From NCBI GenBank assembly GCA_945869695.1, contig CAMBPV010000004.1, positions 17,404 through 81,403 of the forward strand: a stretch of 64,000 nucleotides of DNA, read 5' to 3'. The notes below the pieces were generated by a model. The model saw only the letters and a list, made by a program, of their open reading frames with translations. It was not told the DNA's origin and did no database searches. Source of the DNA: Prosthecobacter debontii (lineage in GTDB: Bacteria > Verrucomicrobiota > Verrucomicrobiia > Verrucomicrobiales > Verrucomicrobiaceae). Position numbers and translations under genes: made by a program. Positions 1 through 10,441 of this stretch are shown here, one piece after another. The first letter of the stretch is position 1. Each line of letters starts with the position of its first letter.

Positions 1-1
1 C

Positions 2-418
2 GGCGCAGCCACCTGCTTTGCCTGCCACCGCTTCAATCAAGAGGGCGGCACCATCGGTCCCGATCTCACCAGCGTCGCAGGCAAATACAGCCCGCGTGAT
101 CTGCTCGAGCACATCCTCGACCCCAACAAGGAGATCAGTGATCAATACGGCAGCACCGTTTTCACCCTCAAAAATGGCAGCACCGTCAGCGGACGCATCG
201 CGAACATGAAAGAGACCACCATGATGGTCTGCACGAACATGATGGACCCGAACAACTTTACCAATGTTGACACCCGTCAGGTGGTGAAGACCGAGGAAAA
301 CAAAGTTAGCATGATGCCCCCCGGCCTCCTCTACATGCTCAAGGAGGACGACATCCTCGACCTCCTCGCTTATCTCCTGAGCAAGGGGAACCCTGAAGAT
401 CCCCTCTTCGTGAAATAA
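2..418 (+). CDS. C-terminal part of a PVC-type haem-binding (cytochrome c-like) protein
   Basis: The gene is cut by the left window edge. Frame 2 is open from base 2 and begins GAATCFACHRF, which contains a CxxCH haem-attachment motif, followed by GGTIGPDLTSVAGKYSPRDLLEHILDP. This is the pattern of the C-terminal haem-binding domain found on very large secreted proteins of Planctomycetes and Verrucomicrobia, usually behind a membrane-bound dehydrogenase or sugar-binding region. The end reads DILDLLAYLLSKG, also typical of that domain. The N-terminal domains that would define the substrate lie outside the window, so only a periplasmic electron-transfer role can be proposed. The first ATG in this frame (206) is internal and is not the start. 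Confidence 0.85.
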   Translation, partial: GAATCFACHRFNQEGGTIGPDLTSVAGKYSPRDLLEHILDPNKEISDQYGSTVFTLKNGSTVSGRIANMKETTMMVCTNMMDPNNFTNVDTRQVVKTEENKVSMMPPGLLYMLKEDDILDLLAYLLSKGNPEDPLFVK

Positions 419-429
419 CGCCTCTCGAC

Positions 430-1407
430 CTACAGCCGAGCCCCTCGGGTCTCCGAGGGGTATTCACCAAACAATTCCTGGTAGTAAGCCGAGAACCGTC
501 CCATGTGGCGGAAGCCACAGTCCCGGGCTATACCCTCGATGGAAAACAGGGTCGCCTCGTTGTTTCGGAGGCGCTCTCGCACGCGGTGCAGCGCTAGGCA
601 GCGGGCCCAGTGTCCGGGCGTCACACCATAGGCCGCCAGAAAATGAAGCTGAAGACTCCTCTCAGTCACACCCATGGCAGCCGCCAGTAACTTGCCGTCA
701 AATGGATCCGCCAACTTTGATTTCAGATATCGGTCAGCGTTCCTGAGCATTTCATTCCGGCGGATCCATCTCTTTTCCACGTTCGCGATCGTCCGGCCCA
801 AAGGAAAGCTCAGCAGTTCCGCGATCATCCCGAGAATCGCCTCCACCATCACTGAGGCATCCGGCCCAGAGCTCATCGAGCGCCCGACCAGCGAGTCAAA
901 AGTCGCGCGCTTCTCCCGTGGCACCTGATAATCCGAAACACCACCGCTCGGTATCTCCAGTAGATGTCCCAGTCGCTTCAATGCCACGCTTTGCAGCGCC
1001 TCCTCTTCAAATTCGATCGCCACCCATTCGGTTTCTGCACCCGCCCGGTAGTGTAACTCACAGCCAGCGGAATAGAGCTGGATAGAGCTCAGGTTCGGCT
1101 GAAAACCATTCAGCCACACCGGCACTCTCATCGAGCGGATGTACCCGATGCAGATTCGGTCCCGGGGAAAAGCCCCCAGCACCCGAGTCGGGAAACTGTA
1201 GTTACCCACATCCACCGAGAAACTCCCAAGCGCCCACCGGCGATGCCTCACCTCACACGGCGCCTGAGTCAGGATGTGATGATCAAAGCGCGCACCACTC
1301 ACGATTTCCGTCAGTCTCTCCGGGTCAAAACCCATCAATTCGATCGACTGCCGGGTTACCCCCCCAACATTCAAATCAGCTGCTTGGTTAGGCTTCGGGA
1401 GGCCCAT
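430..1407 (-). CDS. AraC-family transcriptional regulator
   Basis: A 325-aa protein. The last ~100 residues form an AraC/XylS double helix-turn-helix: one helix pair around AAAMGVTERSLQLHFLAAYG and a second around IARDCGFRHMGRFSAYYQELFG, with the usual closing sequence GEYPSE. The N-terminal ~200 residues are less conserved and would bind an effector. It is the only reverse-strand gene in the first 25 kb and is divergent from the sulfatase starting at 1532, with about 120 bp between them. Local regulation of that sulfatase is therefore a reasonable inference. No operator was identified in the gap. Confidence 0.85.
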   Translation of the reverse strand: MGLPKPNQAADLNVGGVTRQSIELMGFDPERLTEIVSGARFDHHILTQAPCEVRHRRWALGSFSVDVGNYSFPTRVLGAFPRDRICIGYIRSMRVPVWLNGFQPNLSSIQLYSAGCELHYRAGAETEWVAIEFEEEALQSVALKRLGHLLEIPSGGVSDYQVPREKRATFDSLVGRSMSSGPDASVMVEAILGMIAELLSFPLGRTIANVEKRWIRRNEMLRNADRYLKSKLADPFDGKLLAAAMGVTERSLQLHFLAAYGVTPGHWARCLALHRVRERLRNNEATLFSIEGIARDCGFRHMGRFSAYYQELFGEYPSETRGARL

Positions 1408-1531
1408 CGTTCCGCAACTATAGAAGAATACCCCAAATCAGGGAAAGTGAATTTTTCGTTTAATGGATAAGACATCACCTTCACACTTCACTCCGACTGC
1501 GAGTAAGTCCCCGCCTCCAACCAATGTCCCT

Positions 1532-3109
<1,578 letters not shown>

Positions 3110-3123
3110 GCCCACTCACCTTG

Positions 3124-3155
3124 GGGTGTCGTCGGCAACGGCGGCACCCTTTTTT
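3124..3155 (+). terminator. Rho-independent terminator after the first sulfatase
   Basis: A 10-bp stem (gggtgtcgtc pairing with ggcggcaccc, two G-U pairs) closes a 6-base loop (ggcaac) and is followed directly by six T. It lies 15 bp after the sulfatase stop and about 40 bp before the HAD gene, so the two are probably separate or attenuated transcripts. Confidence 0.8.
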
Positions 3156-3195
3156 GTGACCCAGAATCGCAACCCAAGCACCGCGACCCTTCCCC

Positions 3196-4167
3196 ATGAA
3201 AAAGCTCCTCCTCGCCCTGCTCACCCCATCGCTCCTCGCCGCAGATCCGCTCCCCTCGTGGAATGACACCGCGCCCAAGAAGGCCATCACCGCGTTTGTC
3301 GAGAAGGTCACCCAGGAAGGCTCGCCCGATTTCGTCCCGCCCGCGGAACGCATCGCGACTTTCGACAACGACGGCTGCCTCTGGTCCGAGCAGCCCATGT
3401 ATTTTCAGGCCTTCTTCATCTTCGACCGCATCAAGGCCCTCGCGCCGCAGCATCCGGAGTGGAAAGAGAAAGAACCCTTCGCCTCCGTGCTCAAGGGTGA
3501 CCTGAAGTCCGCCCTTGCGGGTGGTGAAAAAGCCTTGGTCGGCATGCTCATGGCCACCCACTCTGGCCTGACCACCGAGGAGTTCGAAAAAGCCGTCACC
3601 GACTGGATCACGACGGCGAAACACCCGAAGACCGGCAAGCTCTTCACCGAGATGGTTTATCAACCGATGCTCGAACTGCTCGCCTACCTCCGCGCCAACG
3701 GTTTCAAGACCTTCATCGTCTCCGGCGGTGGCATCGAGTTCATGCGCCCGTGGACGGAGCGCGTCTATGGCATCCCGCCTGAGCAAGTCGTCGGCTCCAG
3801 CGTCGGTTTGAAATACGAACTTCGCGATGGCACCCCCGTCATCATGAAGACGCCCGAACTCGTCCACAATGACGACAAAGAAGGCAAGCCCGTCGGCATC
3901 CAGCGCCACATCGGCCGCCGCCCCATCGCCGCCTTCGGAAATTCCGACGGCGATTTCCAGATGCTCGAATGGACCACCCGTGGCAAAGGCCCTCGCCTCG
4001 GGATGATCATCCACCACACCGACGCCGAGCGCGAGTTCGCCTACGACCGCGAGTCCCACATCGGCAAACTTGACCGAGGGCTCAATGAAGCTCCCGCGCG
4101 CGGATGGACGGTCGTTAGCATGAAGGACGACTGGAAGGCGATCTACCCCAAGTCTCTGGCAGATTGA
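3196..4167 (+). CDS. Secreted HAD-superfamily phosphatase
   Basis: A 323-aa protein with a short signal peptide (MKKLLLALLTPSLLAA). HAD motif I is FDNDGCLW, with Asp57 as nucleophile and Asp59 as acid/base. Motif II is FIVSGGG near Ser176. The acidic motif IV is AFGNSDGDFQML near 248-253. The layout resembles secreted phosphoserine-phosphatase-like HAD proteins. The substrate cannot be read from the sequence. It follows the sulfatase after a terminator. Genes of this type are often found beside arylsulfatase genes in other bacteria (recalled, not checked), so processing of sulfated or phosphorylated envelope or exogenous substrates is an inference. Confidence 0.85.
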   Translation: MKKLLLALLTPSLLAADPLPSWNDTAPKKAITAFVEKVTQEGSPDFVPPAERIATFDNDGCLWSEQPMYFQAFFIFDRIKALAPQHPEWKEKEPFASVLKGDLKSALAGGEKALVGMLMATHSGLTTEEFEKAVTDWITTAKHPKTGKLFTEMVYQPMLELLAYLRANGFKTFIVSGGGIEFMRPWTERVYGIPPEQVVGSSVGLKYELRDGTPVIMKTPELVHNDDKEGKPVGIQRHIGRRPIAAFGNSDGDFQMLEWTTRGKGPRLGMIIHHTDAEREFAYDRESHIGKLDRGLNEAPARGWTVVSMKDDWKAIYPKSLAD

Positions 4168-4207
4168 CACAAAGACCGTATCCTTCGAATCGTTAACGTT
4201 TTACCTC

Positions 4208-4993
4208 ATGTTTTACTGGATTTACGACATTCCCACCTGGCAACTCGCCTCGCTCTTCACCCTCCTCTTCGTGGGAGTCACTTGGATCGGCATCCTCTTT
4301 GTCAGTCCGATCCTCAAGATTTGGTTCAAATCACAGGAGGGCATCAATGATCTGATCGGTTATGCGCTCGGGGCTTTCGGCGTTTTCTATGGTCTTCTGC
4401 TCGGACTTCTCGCCGTGGCCACCTACCAGAATTCCACCAACCTTGGGGGCACGGTCGCCCGCGAAGCGGCATCGTTGGCGGCGCTTTATCGCGATGTATC
4501 AGCTTATCCGACTCCGATCCGGACGGAACTTCAGAAGCGCCTGCAGGACTACACGCGTTTTGTCATCGACAAAGCTTGGCCCGCCCAGCGCAAAGGCCAG
4601 ATCCCGCAGGGAAGCGTGCAGATGATGGACGAGTTTCAGCAGGTGCTGACGCAGTTCGAGCCGGCGACGAAAGGACAGGAAATCGTTCACGCCGAAACCC
4701 TCCGTCAATACAACGACATGATTCTGCTTCGTCGACTTCGAATCAACGACATCCAAGCCGGGATTCCGGGAGTGATGTGGTACGTCGTCGCCGTGGGAGC
4801 GATCATCAATACGCTCATCATCCTCTGCTTCCGCATAAGACTCGACATCCATCTCGTGATCGGCGGTGTTCTCTCCTTCTTCGTCGGCATGGTGATCTTT
4901 CTGGTCGCAGCGATGGATCACCCTCTCCGCGGCGAGGTCAGTGTAGGGCCGGATGCTTTTGAGGTGATTTACTCGAGCTTGATGAAGCGCTGA
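4208..4993 (+). CDS. DUF4239 (bestrophin-like domain) membrane protein, copy 1
   Basis: A 261-aa integral membrane protein. Two hydrophobic segments near residues 12-32 and 46-70 are followed by a soluble region of about 110 residues that includes YPTPIRTELQKRLQDY. Two more hydrophobic segments near the C-terminus (VMWYVVAVGAIINTLIILCF and LVIGGVLSFFVGMVIFLVAA) end in MDHPLRGEVSV. This 2+2 arrangement with a closing MD.P..G pattern is typical of DUF4239. The molecular function is unknown; the family is distantly compared with bestrophin channels. A paralogue lies at 16300. Confidence 0.8.
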   Translation: MFYWIYDIPTWQLASLFTLLFVGVTWIGILFVSPILKIWFKSQEGINDLIGYALGAFGVFYGLLLGLLAVATYQNSTNLGGTVAREAASLAALYRDVSAYPTPIRTELQKRLQDYTRFVIDKAWPAQRKGQIPQGSVQMMDEFQQVLTQFEPATKGQEIVHAETLRQYNDMILLRRLRINDIQAGIPGVMWYVVAVGAIINTLIILCFRIRLDIHLVIGGVLSFFVGMVIFLVAAMDHPLRGEVSVGPDAFEVIYSSLMKR

Positions 4994-5029
4994 CTTTGAA
5001 AACCCAATCCCTTTCTACTCTTTGCCCGC

Positions 5030-5722
5030 ATGGCCAAATTCGACATTGAACACTCCGAGGGGACCAACTACGCGAGAGTGGGTCTGATTGACGAAACCGT
5101 CGTGATTGAAAGGGGTGCCATGTCGCACATGCGCGGTGCCCTGAAGATGAAGGGCAAACTGGCCGGGCCGATCCGGCTGATGCGCGCAGCCCTCTCGGGA
5201 GAGGAAGCCCTGCGCCCCACCATATCGGGAACGGGCACTCTCTATCTGGAATCCACCTTCGGAGGATTCCACGTGATGGAACTTACAGACGGTGAAAAAT
5301 GGGTGGTGGAAAGCGGGGCCTTCTGGTGCTCCGAGGCAAAGGTGAAACAAACGTTTCACCGCGAGCGCATCAGCACCTCCTTTTGGTCCGGCAAGGGATT
5401 CCTCGACTTCCAGACCAAGGTCGTGGGTCCTGGGAAGGTGATGATCTGCTCCCCGGGTCCAGTGGAAGAGATCACCCTCGGCAAAGACAGTCCGCATGGC
5501 GATCAATTCATCGCCGATGGCCCGATCGTTCTCGCCCGCACCTCTGGCATCGAATACTCGGTGCGTCTCCCTTCCTTACTCCCATGGAGAAGAGCGGCGA
5601 CTGGAGAGACCTTGCTGCAGGTCTATCAGGGCGAAGGACGATTGTTGGTTTGCACCACGCCCTTTTGGAGATACAAGATCGCGCAATACAGATCCCATTC
5701 TCACGCCGAACTGTTGACGTGA
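5030..5722 (+). CDS. AIM24 family protein
   Basis: A 230-aa soluble protein matching the AIM24/TIGR00266 family. Visible features are FDIEHSEGTNYARVGL at the start, VVIERGAMSHMRG, the glycine-rich GTGTLYLESTFGGFHVMEL, and WVVESGAFWC. Family members are beta-rich proteins of unclear role, and the name comes from a yeast mitochondrial protein. There is no signal peptide. It starts 36 bp after the DUF4239 gene, so the two may be co-transcribed. Confidence 0.85.
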   Translation: MAKFDIEHSEGTNYARVGLIDETVVIERGAMSHMRGALKMKGKLAGPIRLMRAALSGEEALRPTISGTGTLYLESTFGGFHVMELTDGEKWVVESGAFWCSEAKVKQTFHRERISTSFWSGKGFLDFQTKVVGPGKVMICSPGPVEEITLGKDSPHGDQFIADGPIVLARTSGIEYSVRLPSLLPWRRAATGETLLQVYQGEGRLLVCTTPFWRYKIAQYRSHSHAELLT

Positions 5723-5763
5723 ACGTGAAATCCGCTTTCCCTAACCCTTAAGCCCCTTTTGAT

Positions 5764-6630
5764 ATGCGCTGGCAAGATCGAGAACAAAGCACGAACGTCG
5801 AAGACCGCAGGAGGGCGACACCTGCGAAAGTCGCCATGGGAGGCGGATTGGGAACCCTCGCCGTATTGGGGATCCTCTTGCTGTTGGGAGCGGATCCGAA
5901 GGAGGTATTGAATCTTGCCCTTCAGAGCAATGTGGGCTCCGGGCAGACTTCATCCCCCGGAGCCGGCACTGCTCCCTCGAGAGAGCAGGATGAGCTGGCA
6001 AGATTTGTCAGCGTTGTGCTTGCCGACACCGAGAAAGTCTGGAGTGAGCAGTTCCAGCGGATGGGAAAGACTTACGTCGAGCCGCAACTCGTTCTCTTCA
6101 GCGGTCGGGTGAATTCCGCCTGCGGTCTCGCGAGTTCTGCCACTGGCCCGTTCTACTGCCCGGCTGATGAGAAGGTCTATGTGGATCTCGATTTCTACCG
6201 CGAATTGAAAGAGCGCTTCCGGGCCCCCGGAGATTTTGCCCAGGCCTATGTTCTCGCTCATGAAGTGGGTCATCACGTGCAAAAGTTGCTCGGCATCACC
6301 GATAAAGTGGACGCGATGCGGGGCCGAGTCAGTGAAGTGGAATACAATCAAATATCCGTGAGACTGGAGCTTCAGGCGGACTTCCTCGCCGGCATGTGGG
6401 CTCACCACGCCCAGCGGCAATGGAACATCCTCGAATCGGGCGACCTTGAGGAAGCTCTGAATGCGGCCAGCGCCATTGGCGATGATCGACTTCAACGAGA
6501 AGCTCAGGGGCACGTGGTGCCAGACTCCTTCACCCACGGCACCTCGGCTCAGCGCATCCGCTGGTTCCGAAAAGGCTTGGAGTCCGGTGACTTTTCAAAG
6601 GGCGATACTTTCTCAGCACGGGAACTTTGA
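5764..6630 (+). CDS. YpfJ-type neutral zinc metallopeptidase
   Basis: A 288-aa membrane-anchored peptidase. The N-terminus MRWQDREQSTNVEDRR is the family hallmark, followed by one transmembrane segment at about 27-42. The zinc site is HEVGHH at residues 166-171, and the downstream LELQADFLAGMWAHHA supplies the third ligand region. AGMW and FTHGTSAQRIRWFRKG near the C-terminus are also family-typical. The catalytic domain should face the periplasm. The physiological substrate is unknown. It lies 41 bp after the AIM24 gene on the same strand. Confidence 0.92.
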   Translation: MRWQDREQSTNVEDRRRATPAKVAMGGGLGTLAVLGILLLLGADPKEVLNLALQSNVGSGQTSSPGAGTAPSREQDELARFVSVVLADTEKVWSEQFQRMGKTYVEPQLVLFSGRVNSACGLASSATGPFYCPADEKVYVDLDFYRELKERFRAPGDFAQAYVLAHEVGHHVQKLLGITDKVDAMRGRVSEVEYNQISVRLELQADFLAGMWAHHAQRQWNILESGDLEEALNAASAIGDDRLQREAQGHVVPDSFTHGTSAQRIRWFRKGLESGDFSKGDTFSAREL

Positions 6631-6696
6631 GCCTAAAACTCACTTCCACTTTCCTTCTCAACCGACAATCAGAATAACACCAAATCAAACAAAACT

Positions 6697-6954
6697 ATGG
6701 GCATCATCTCTTGGATCTTTCTCGGCCTCATCGCCGGTGCACTCGCTAAATTCATCATGCCGGGCAAAGACCCGAGCGGATGCATGGTCACCGCCGTCAT
6801 CGGCATCGTTGGCGGCATGATCGGCGGTTACCTCGGCACCTTCGTTGGACTCGGAAAAATCGAGTCCTTTGACCTCGGCGGCATCTTCATCGCCACCATG
6901 GGTGCCATCGTGCTCCTCATCATCTATCGCCTCGTGATGAAAAAGAAGTCCTAA
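6697..6954 (+). CDS. GlsB/YeaQ/YmgE family stress-response membrane protein
   Basis: An 85-aa protein with three hydrophobic segments and the family pattern MGIISWIFLGLIAGALAKFIMPG near the start, then GCMVTAVIGIVGGMIGGYLG and a third segment GAIVLLIIYRLV before a Lys-rich tail. These small transglycosylase-associated-like proteins sit in the inner membrane and are often induced by envelope or osmotic stress. Length is normal for the family. It fits the stress and envelope theme of its neighbours. Confidence 0.93.
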   Translation: MGIISWIFLGLIAGALAKFIMPGKDPSGCMVTAVIGIVGGMIGGYLGTFVGLGKIESFDLGGIFIATMGAIVLLIIYRLVMKKKS

Positions 6955-6972
6955 CCAGTCTTCCCGGGGCGG

Positions 6973-7341
6973 ATGCACCTCCCTGTCATGAACCTGACTT
7001 TGAGAGTCTTTCCAGCCTATCCGCTGCTTCGGGCCGAGTTGACGGGAGACTACTCGAGCGCAGGGGCTCAAGAAACCATCGACCCCACACTCGAAGTGCT
7101 CATCCATCGGTCCTCGCGAAAGGTGCTGTTGGACTTCCGGCAAGCGAAAGGCAATCCCTCAACGATGGACCGCTAAGCCCTCTCAGTCGCCTTGGCTGAA
7201 AAGCTCAACAAAGCCTGCAGCTCAGGTGCCGATTCGCGCATTCGATTTGGGTTTGTGGGGGGAATGAGCCGTTCGTTAAAAAAGGCTGCTTCCGCGAGAC
7301 CGTCGTTTTGCCCTGATCGGGACGGTTCGTTTTTTGGATAG
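6973..7341 (+). pseudogene. STAS/SpoIIAA-like protein gene interrupted by an in-frame stop
   Basis: The frame from ATG 6973 (or 6988) encodes MNLTLRVFPAYPLLRAELTGDYSSAGAQETIDPTL..HRSSRKVLLDFRQAKGNPSTMDR and then hits TAA at 7174-7176. Reading on in the same frame gives ALSVALAEKLNKACSSG..RIRFGFVG, which is what normally follows the (T)MDR(Y/F) motif in STAS-like proteins of about 120 aa. The stop stands where Tyr or Phe is expected, and TAC/TAT to TAA is one base. The readthrough length is 122 codons. The simplest reading is a recent nonsense mutation, although a truncated 67-aa product could be made. The function of the family is unknown. Confidence 0.6.
7295..7335 (+). terminator. Probable rho-independent terminator
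   Basis: The segments accgtc (7299-7304) and gacggt (7321-7326) pair. They can be extended by cga/tcg past one bulged G, around a 16-base loop, and are followed by six T at 7330-7335. It overlaps the 3' end of the interrupted STAS-like frame. Confidence 0.55.
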
Positions 7342-7511
7342 CATTCAGACTACAGTTGATGCTGGGGAAGGCCGATCAGGAGCACCTGGGCTTTTGAGAG
7401 TCCGCACGTCTTCGTTTCAAGCTGCGCATCAATCCTGCTCCCGACATTCATTTGTCTTGGCGAAAGAACCCTTTTCGCTTAAAACACCAAAATCCACCAA
7501 CTCAAATCCCT
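7342..7511. other. Intergenic stretch with no recognised feature
   Basis: Between the terminator after the broken STAS-like gene and the lipoprotein start at 7512. An open frame crosses it from upstream but has no family-like content. The promoter for the downstream lipoprotein and hydrolase genes should lie here, but no convincing -35/-10 pair was found. Confidence 0.4.
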
Positions 7512-7940
7512 ATGAAGACCCGAATTCAGATCCTCGCCGTTGTCGCGCTTATCCTGCTCACGGTGGGCTGCGCCAGTGCCATCAAAGAGAAACAGAACCT
7601 CGCCATCGCGGCCGGCTTCAAGGCCATCACGCCCGTGAAGCCCGAGCACATCGAGCTTCTGCCCAAGCTGCCGAAGGATACGATGAGCCAGATCAGCTAC
7701 CAGGGGAAGACCTACTACGTTCTTCCGGACGTGGAGAACAATCAGGCATTCGTGGGGGGACCTGCGGAGTATCAGGCCTACCAGAAGCTGAGTCTTCAGA
7801 AGCAGATCAGTGATGCCAACTTGCAAGCGGCACAAATGAACCAGATGGCGGCCATGAACTCCATGAACTGGAGCGCCTGGGGTGGCTGGGGGTCCGTGGG
7901 ACCCATGGGATATCCCTACCGATACGGCTACCGCAGGTAA
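7512..7940 (+). CDS. Small lipoprotein of unknown function
   Basis: The start at 7512 gives 142 aa with a lipoprotein signal peptide ending LLTVGCAS (Cys20). The longer frame from 7452 would bury this signal. The mature part contains FKAITPVKPEHIELLPKLPKDTMSQISYQGKTYYVLPD, then a Gln/Met-rich segment, and ends in a low-complexity Gly/Trp/Tyr tail (WGGWGSVGPMGYPYRYGYRR). I do not recognise a named domain. It precedes the hydrolase at 7950 by a few bases, so the two are likely co-transcribed. Confidence 0.75.
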   Translation: MKTRIQILAVVALILLTVGCASAIKEKQNLAIAAGFKAITPVKPEHIELLPKLPKDTMSQISYQGKTYYVLPDVENNQAFVGGPAEYQAYQKLSLQKQISDANLQAAQMNQMAAMNSMNWSAWGGWGSVGPMGYPYRYGYRR

Positions 7941-7949
7941 CCTCCTCCT

Positions 7950-9641
7950 TTGAAGACTCACCTCCCGATCCTCCCTGCCATGTTCTCCTACCCCCTCCGC
8001 ACGCTGCCGGGCTTGCTGCTCGTTCTGACACTCGCTTTTTCTGGCTGCTCGCATTACTCCAAGGTCATCCAGAAGGGAACCTCTTACCGATCTTCTTCTG
8101 CTGCTGGGCAATTGATCGCACTGGCACAAAAACAATCAGCCAAACTGCCGCTGACCCAGATCGGACACTACCTGGATGCAGCCGCTTCAGCAGGAACCGC
8201 ACTCAAAGGAAACCCATCCGACAACCGAGCACGTGCAGACTATAACTTTGCCGTCGCGCGTGTGTTTGAGGTCATCAATGATGCGGGTTTGCAGCCTTGG
8301 AAAACGCCATTGCAATGCCCGGGTGCCAGTCAGACGTGGAATCTGTCCTTTCAAGCCGAGGCTCTCAAGAAGCTAAAGCTCGACCCGTCGATCTTCCAAA
8401 TCCGACCCGCAGATCGTTTTGAGTTCAAAGGCAGACTCGTGGTCGATCATTGTGTGAAGGAGGGCATCGGCGCGCCGGTCATTGTCAACACGCGTGACTT
8501 TGATATCACGACGCTGGACCCCTTTGCCCAAGGCAAGCATGCCTATTATGGGGCGACGGGTGTCGTGGAGTTCAACGGCAGCCAATGCACGGCGGCTCTG
8601 ATTGATCCGCTCACGATCGAGACCGTCAGCCTCGCAGGCCAGAGCTATCCCCTCTCGGCTAATTTCACGGCCCCCATCGCCTTAGCGCTCGCGGAATTGA
8701 AACCGAGGAAAAAAGAGCTGGGCGGCTTATTCAAGCCGGACCAATTTGCCACAGGACCGCGCCTCGCGCGATTGCAGCCCTACGATCCGAAGAAGATCCC
8801 AATCCTCTGCATCCACGGTCTGGGCGACTCTCAGGCTACCTGGGCGCCCATGATCGAGACGCTCCGCGCGGATCCCGTCATCCGGCAGAACTATCAGGTT
8901 TGGTTTTTCAGTTACCCTTCGGGTTATCCTTATCCCTACTCGGCCTCGATCCTCCGCAAGCAAATGGATGCCATCAAAGCTCGCTGTCCTGGACACAAAG
9001 AGATCGTGCTTCTCGGTCACAGCATGGGTGGCATGATCAGCCGCACCCTCATGACCGACAGTGGCATGGCGCTCTGGGATGCGACCTACCCCAAGCCTCC
9101 CGCCCAAATGAACTTCACCGAGGAGACACGGCAGGTCATGTCCAATGCGCTGATCTTCAAACACCGCACCGACATCTCGCGAGTTATTTTTCTCTCTCCC
9201 TCTCATCGCGGTGCCAACATGGCCACGAGTTTCTTTGGCCGCATGGGTGCCAAGTTAATCGGCGGTCCCAAAAACATGGTGGATGATATCACCGACGTCC
9301 TCTCTCAGGCCAATCCCAGTTCCACGGGTCAGCAGTTGAAGAAAATGCCCAACAGCATCGATTTCCTCAATCCTGAAAACCGTTTTGTGAAGAACCTTGA
9401 TAAGTTGCCTCTCGCGCCCGGCATCCCTTTCCATACCATCCTGGGAGATCGCGGCAAAGGGGGAAATCTCAGTCACACCCAGCCCGTGAGCAGTGACGGC
9501 ATCGTGCCTTATTGGAGCAGTCACCTCGACGGCGCACAAAGTGAAGTGATCATCCCCAGCGGTCATTGGACCAACCAACACCCGCAAGGAATCGCCGAAG
9601 TGAAGCGCATCCTCCATCTCCATTTGAAATCCAAACCCTAG
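7950..9641 (+). CDS. Large alpha/beta-hydrolase lipoprotein (esterase/lipase-like)
   Basis: Up to 563 aa from a TTG at 7950. The ATG at 7980 (MFSYPLRTLPGLLLVLTLAFSGC) gives a more ordinary lipoprotein signal and may be the true start. Residues ~30-240 are a non-catalytic region. The hydrolase domain starts near PKKIPILCIHGLGDSQATWAPMI and carries the nucleophile elbow GHSMGG, with Ser near residue 358. A late TQPVSSDGIVPYWSSHLDGAQSEVIIPSGHWTNQHPQGIAEV supplies candidate Asp and His. It should act at the membrane surface on esters or lipids; the substrate is unknown. A second, unrelated-looking hydrolase lipoprotein is at 21844. Confidence 0.85.
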   Translation: MKTHLPILPAMFSYPLRTLPGLLLVLTLAFSGCSHYSKVIQKGTSYRSSSAAGQLIALAQKQSAKLPLTQIGHYLDAAASAGTALKGNPSDNRARADYNFAVARVFEVINDAGLQPWKTPLQCPGASQTWNLSFQAEALKKLKLDPSIFQIRPADRFEFKGRLVVDHCVKEGIGAPVIVNTRDFDITTLDPFAQGKHAYYGATGVVEFNGSQCTAALIDPLTIETVSLAGQSYPLSANFTAPIALALAELKPRKKELGGLFKPDQFATGPRLARLQPYDPKKIPILCIHGLGDSQATWAPMIETLRADPVIRQNYQVWFFSYPSGYPYPYSASILRKQMDAIKARCPGHKEIVLLGHSMGGMISRTLMTDSGMALWDATYPKPPAQMNFTEETRQVMSNALIFKHRTDISRVIFLSPSHRGANMATSFFGRMGAKLIGGPKNMVDDITDVLSQANPSSTGQQLKKMPNSIDFLNPENRFVKNLDKLPLAPGIPFHTILGDRGKGGNLSHTQPVSSDGIVPYWSSHLDGAQSEVIIPSGHWTNQHPQGIAEVKRILHLHLKSKP

Positions 9642-9660
9642 ACCCACAACCCACCCCCTG

Positions 9661-10410
9661 ATGAAAAAGAAACTTCCGTTCTCACTTGTTCTCGCCCTCG
9701 CAGGCGCGGCCCTTCTGTCCTCCTGCTCCACCACACCGACGGCAAAACTTGATGCCAAAACAGACGCGGCCCTCACGGCCATGTGTGACAAGCTGGCGGC
9801 GGCCAAGACTCTCCGCGTCAGTGCCACGAGGCGCAATTCCCCTGGATTTCACGCCGGAGTGGATGTGTCGGAATCGGCCGAAGGGTCCGTCGTTGTCCGC
9901 CGTCCAGATCATCTCGCTGCTCAACTCAAGACCAACAAGGGCGCGAGAAAGATCGGATTTGATGGGAAGCAACTCACCATTGTGGACCTCGCAGCGGGCA
10001 CCCACAGCACGGCAACGGCAGCGGGTGACATCGACCGCGCAGTCAGCGGCATCCAGTCCATCTACGGTGTGACGCCGCCCGTGGCAGAGCTCCTGGTGAA
10101 CCGCCCGAAAGCCCATCTTTTGACGGGTGTGAAAACAGGCAAGCATGTCGGAACCGAGAGCATCGGCGGTGTGGTTTGTGATCACCTCGCGTTCGAGCAG
10201 GATGGTCTCAGCTGGCAGCTGTGGGTCGCCACGGGTGATAAGTTGCCCCGACGCATTTCCTTCGCTTACCCCAATGGCGAAGGCGGCGCTCCTCTAACTG
10301 CCACGGCAACCCTCAGCCAATGGAAACTCGATGCCCCGGTTTCGGATGCTGAGCTCAGCGTCAAAGCCCCCTCAGGCAGCCGTGCGCTGGAAATGATCAC
10401 CCTTCCCTAA
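9661..10410 (+). CDS. DUF2092-like lipoprotein, copy 1
   Basis: A 249-aa protein with lipobox LLSSC (Cys22). It resembles DUF2092 predicted periplasmic proteins, which are distantly related to LolA/LolB-type lipid-binding folds: a helical start (MCDKLAAAKTLRVSATRR), beta-rich middle, and FEQDGLSWQLWVATGDKLPRRISFAYP near residue 180. The paralogue at 17075 shares KLAAAKTLR, PPVAELL, FEQDG, LWV and DKLPRR at matching positions. It opens the first of two similarly ordered gene sets. The role in carrying hydrophobic molecules is only a fold-based inference. Confidence 0.8.
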   Translation: MKKKLPFSLVLALAGAALLSSCSTTPTAKLDAKTDAALTAMCDKLAAAKTLRVSATRRNSPGFHAGVDVSESAEGSVVVRRPDHLAAQLKTNKGARKIGFDGKQLTIVDLAAGTHSTATAAGDIDRAVSGIQSIYGVTPPVAELLVNRPKAHLLTGVKTGKHVGTESIGGVVCDHLAFEQDGLSWQLWVATGDKLPRRISFAYPNGEGGAPLTATATLSQWKLDAPVSDAELSVKAPSGSRALEMITLP

Positions 10411-10441
10411 TCCCCTCAATCCTCCCTCCACCTCGAACACC

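Noticed and set aside
7334..7813. 159-aa frame overlapping the small lipoprotein
   Set aside because: It lies in another frame without domain pattern; the lipoprotein signal at 7512 is clear.
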